From positions 140,816 to 204,815 of the forward strand of contig NZ_WHJG01000010.1 of the NCBI RefSeq assembly GCF_011682175.1: a stretch of 64,000 bases of DNA, given 5' to 3'. This document shows, piece after piece, positions 62,534 through 64,000 of the stretch. Under the pieces are notes generated by a model. That model searched no databases. It had not been told where the DNA came from and saw only the letters and a list, made by a program, of their open reading frames with translations. The translations under genes and the position numbers were made by a program. Each line of letters starts with the position of its first letter. The stretch's first letter is position 1. This DNA comes from Massilia frigida. GTDB taxonomy: Bacteria; Pseudomonadota; Gammaproteobacteria; Burkholderiales; Burkholderiaceae_D.

Positions 62534-62635
62534 GTGGACAATCAAACTTCATAGGTAAATTTGACAACTTACGATTTGTCGATGTCCATCGGCGTTTGAG
62601 AAAAAATGGACAAATCTTCACCGTTTTGTCCATTT
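62512..62635. mobile_element. probable transposon end with TGGACAA repeats
   Basis: Begins TGTATGTGC at 62512. TGGACAA-like motifs at 62535 (+), about 62561 (TTGACAA, +), about 62574 (-), 62606 (+) and 62626 (-). AAATGGACAAA (62604-62614) and TTTGTCCATTT (62625-62635) form a perfect inverted pair. The spaced multi-site pattern and TGT terminus recall TnsB/TniA-type (Tn7/Tn5053-like) ends. No transposase is in the window. Confidence 0.5.
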
Positions 62636-62644
62636 CATGATTTG

Positions 62645-62890
62645 TATGGATGTGCCATTGGGCCAGGGCAACGAGGCGCTGGCGCGGCGTGTTGATGGCC
62701 AGCGTTTCGGCATGGTCGGCCAGATAGCGCGCGATCGTTGTTGGGTCAGTGGCGCGGATCCAGGTTGAGGAGCGGCTCCAATTGGGCCGTCCACCTGCGG
62801 AGGCCCGTGATCGTCTCGCGCATTTCGTCCAAGACTGATTCGGCGAGCTCTGGCAAAGTCACGCCATCGGAAGCCACGGTCATCCCAGCT
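62645..62890 (-). pseudogene. integrase N-terminal remnant
   Basis: On -, the frame around DPTTIARYLADHAETLAI and NTPRQRLVALAQWHI matches the SAM-like N-terminal domain of tyrosine recombinases. Another frame just upstream (TVASDGVTLPELAESVLDEM, RETITGLRRWTAQLEPL) ends in a stop, so there is a likely frameshift or two fused remnants. Cut at the transposon end near 62640. Confidence 0.45.
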
Positions 62891-62897
62891 CCGTTCA

Positions 62898-63155
62898 CTA
62901 CCGTATGCGCGTGGCATGAAGACGAAGTACCATTTCCCGCAGACTATCCTCGCCCTCCGTCGCTTTGTTGTACGCATCTAACTGCTGTTCGGCGCACCAC
63001 GCCCGTCCGGCACCCAACAACGTCGGGGTCAGCACGGTCAGCAGCACCGCCAGCAAGGCGGCCGACAGCATCGGCAATTTCCGCACGGTCGCCCTTTCTC
63101 CATGCAGCAGGTCCAGTTTCCAGTATAGGGCGGCCGATGCCATCCTCGCGAGCAT
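62898..63155 (-). CDS. possible 85-residue membrane-anchored protein
   Basis: MLARMASAALYWKLDLLHGE, then a hydrophobic segment MLSAALLAVLLTVLTPTLLG and a polar tail ending HATRIR. No family is recognised. Located in the scarred region, and without a clear ribosome site, so it may be non-coding. Confidence 0.3.
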   Translation of the reverse strand: MLARMASAALYWKLDLLHGERATVRKLPMLSAALLAVLLTVLTPTLLGAGRAWCAEQQLDAYNKATEGEDSLREMVLRLHATRIR

Positions 63156-63373
63156 CGAGAGTTTTTGTCTGCAAATTTCTAACTCACCACACTAGACGCA
63201 CAAATAATCGATTCTTCTTGAGGTAAACATGCGTCTGGCATACATTCAAGTATCGGTATTCCATTTAACATTTGTACCGACTGTAAATTTTTAACTCAAT
63301 ATGGCCCTCTTTACCACGCTGCGCACGACGTGCCGCCGGAGCGCGAATTTCATTAATTTGCCAGGAGTTCAAC
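63156..63373. other. AT-rich gap upstream of the DUF3365 gene
   Basis: 218 bp without a gene; expected to contain the promoter of the following gene. Confidence 0.4.
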
Positions 63374-63877
63374 ATGCCAAGAATCTTAAACATTGCACGA
63401 CGCCAGTGTGCCCGCGCAACCCTATTGATGATGCTTTGCGCTAGTGTTGCATCACCCCTTGCGACGGCGGCCGAGCTTACACAGGAAGAGCTAGCGTCCC
63501 AACTGACTACGCTCATGCGTTCAGGTCGCTTGGTTATATCCGACAACCAGAACTTGATTAGCGACGCCACGAAGGGCGACAAAGGACTGTCACCGGATAA
63601 AGTTATCGCTGGCGCAAAGGAAAACTACAAGAAAAGCGCCGGAAAGGCCTTACCTGCACCTGCGCCGGGAACGCTGGAAGAGCGCTGCCAGAAGGCAATG
63701 CTCGAGAGTATTGCTGAGGTCATGGCGAAAAACCAGGATCTGATCAATGAGAAAGGCAAGGCCTACAAGGGATTCTTGCCGGCAGTTTTCGCACGCCAGG
63801 TGGCCGAAAGCTTCACTAAGAAAATGAAGGGAGAGGTGCTGGTCAAGTTGACGGCGCCAAAGGAACTCATTCGGTAA
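63374..63877 (+). pseudogene. DUF3365 secreted protein, C-terminus truncated
   Basis: 167 residues. Signal peptide (1-33, ATLLMMLCASVASPLATAAE) and a DUF3365 core (RCQKAMLESIAEVMAKNQDL, KAYKGFLPAVFARQVAESF, VKLTAPKELIR). In relatives the LTAPxxLxRN stretch continues for a further segment, whereas here a stop follows directly after LIR at the junction CGGTAA, where an IS66-like insertion begins. AGGAG precedes the ATG. It may still be secreted in truncated form. Confidence 0.8.
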
Positions 63878-64000
63878 CTATTCAGCCGCTACGCAGTTGG
63901 CCTGATCGGATCGCCAGCAAATGCACGGCGCAGCACTTCCAGCATGCTGTGCCCTTGTTTGCGTAGGGTGTCGAGGCAGGAGCGGATGGTGCAGAAGTTA
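63874..64000. mobile_element. IS66-like insertion, partial (cut by window)
   Basis: Starts with terminal GTAA at 63874-63877. The minus-strand transposase C-terminus lies at 63889-64000. The far end and target duplication are outside the window. Confidence 0.6.
63889..64000 (-). CDS. IS66-like transposase, C-terminal part
   Basis: About 37 residues: FCTIRSCLDTLRKQGHSMLE, VLRRAFAGDPIRPTA then stop at 63889. The TIRS...TLRKQG pattern and the short AF-G-P tail resemble IS66-family transposase ends. The gene continues beyond the right edge. Minus strand, toward the truncated DUF3365 gene. Confidence 0.6.
   Translation of the reverse strand, partial: NFCTIRSCLDTLRKQGHSMLEVLRRAFAGDPIRPTA

Overview
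The window looks like a chromosome segment of a high-GC betaproteobacterium of the Oxalobacteraceae (Massilia/Duganella/Janthinobacterium type). This is inferred from gene content, not from a marker search: housekeeping genes (miaB, miaA, mutL, tsaE, amiC, queG, xerD, plsY), a DctSR/DctPQM TRAP system, a small PEP-CTERM-like protein, GGDEF/EAL and HDOD signalling proteins, and families of dispersed intergenic repeats.

Layout. 1-7250: 3' part of miaB, a small helix-turn-helix protein, an HDOD signalling pair, an orphan histidine kinase, a glutathione transferase, a DUF1697 protein and a PEP-CTERM-like protein. 7706-18745: a membrane FtsH-like AAA protease, a YbaL-type antiporter, a TetR-controlled acyl-CoA operon (thiolase-like, acyl-CoA dehydrogenase, CoA-transferase) with a 20-bp perfect operator palindrome, a DUF2007 protein, and a LysR regulator divergent from a secreted SGNH hydrolase.

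18846-27950 is the main accessory region. It is a compact island of about 9.1 kb inserted at the 3' end of a tRNA-Met(CAT) gene. It encodes a P4-type integrase, an uncharacterised 268-residue protein translationally overlapped with it, an AlpA-like regulator, a leader resembling the P4 CI-RNA immunity region, a toprim-helicase replication protein, several small proteins, and only two virion genes, an HK97-type prohead protease and a major capsid protein. No portal, terminase, tail or lysis gene is present. A symmetric array of five 12-bp iterons lies inside the 3' part of the replication gene (possible origin), repeated TGCCCCCAAA sites lie in both arms (possible integrase arm sites), and a duplicated 75-bp element lies near the left end. 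I read this as a P4-like, capsid-bearing phage satellite with a minimal head module.

28060-48220: mutL-MFS-miaA operon, secreted cyclophilin, DedA protein, alpha-carbonic anhydrase, aldose-epimerase-like enzyme, amiC and tsaE, queG, small DUF proteins, DctS/DctR divergent from dctPQM, a candidate small RNA locus with a strong terminator, ogt and xerD. 48229-61430: RND efflux pair, a PAS-GGDEF-EAL protein, an endonuclease/exonuclease/phosphatase protein, a YbaK deacylase, a lipoprotein metzincin with three Cys-rich repeats, plsY, a FrnE-like DsbA protein and a DUF427 protein.

61430-64000 is a scarred region. A nitrate-type ABC substrate-binding protein is cut off by a probable transposon end carrying repeated TGGACAA motifs. 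It is followed by an integrase remnant and a DUF3365 gene truncated by an IS66-like insertion whose terminal GTAA appears to supply the stop codon. The sequence ends inside that insertion.
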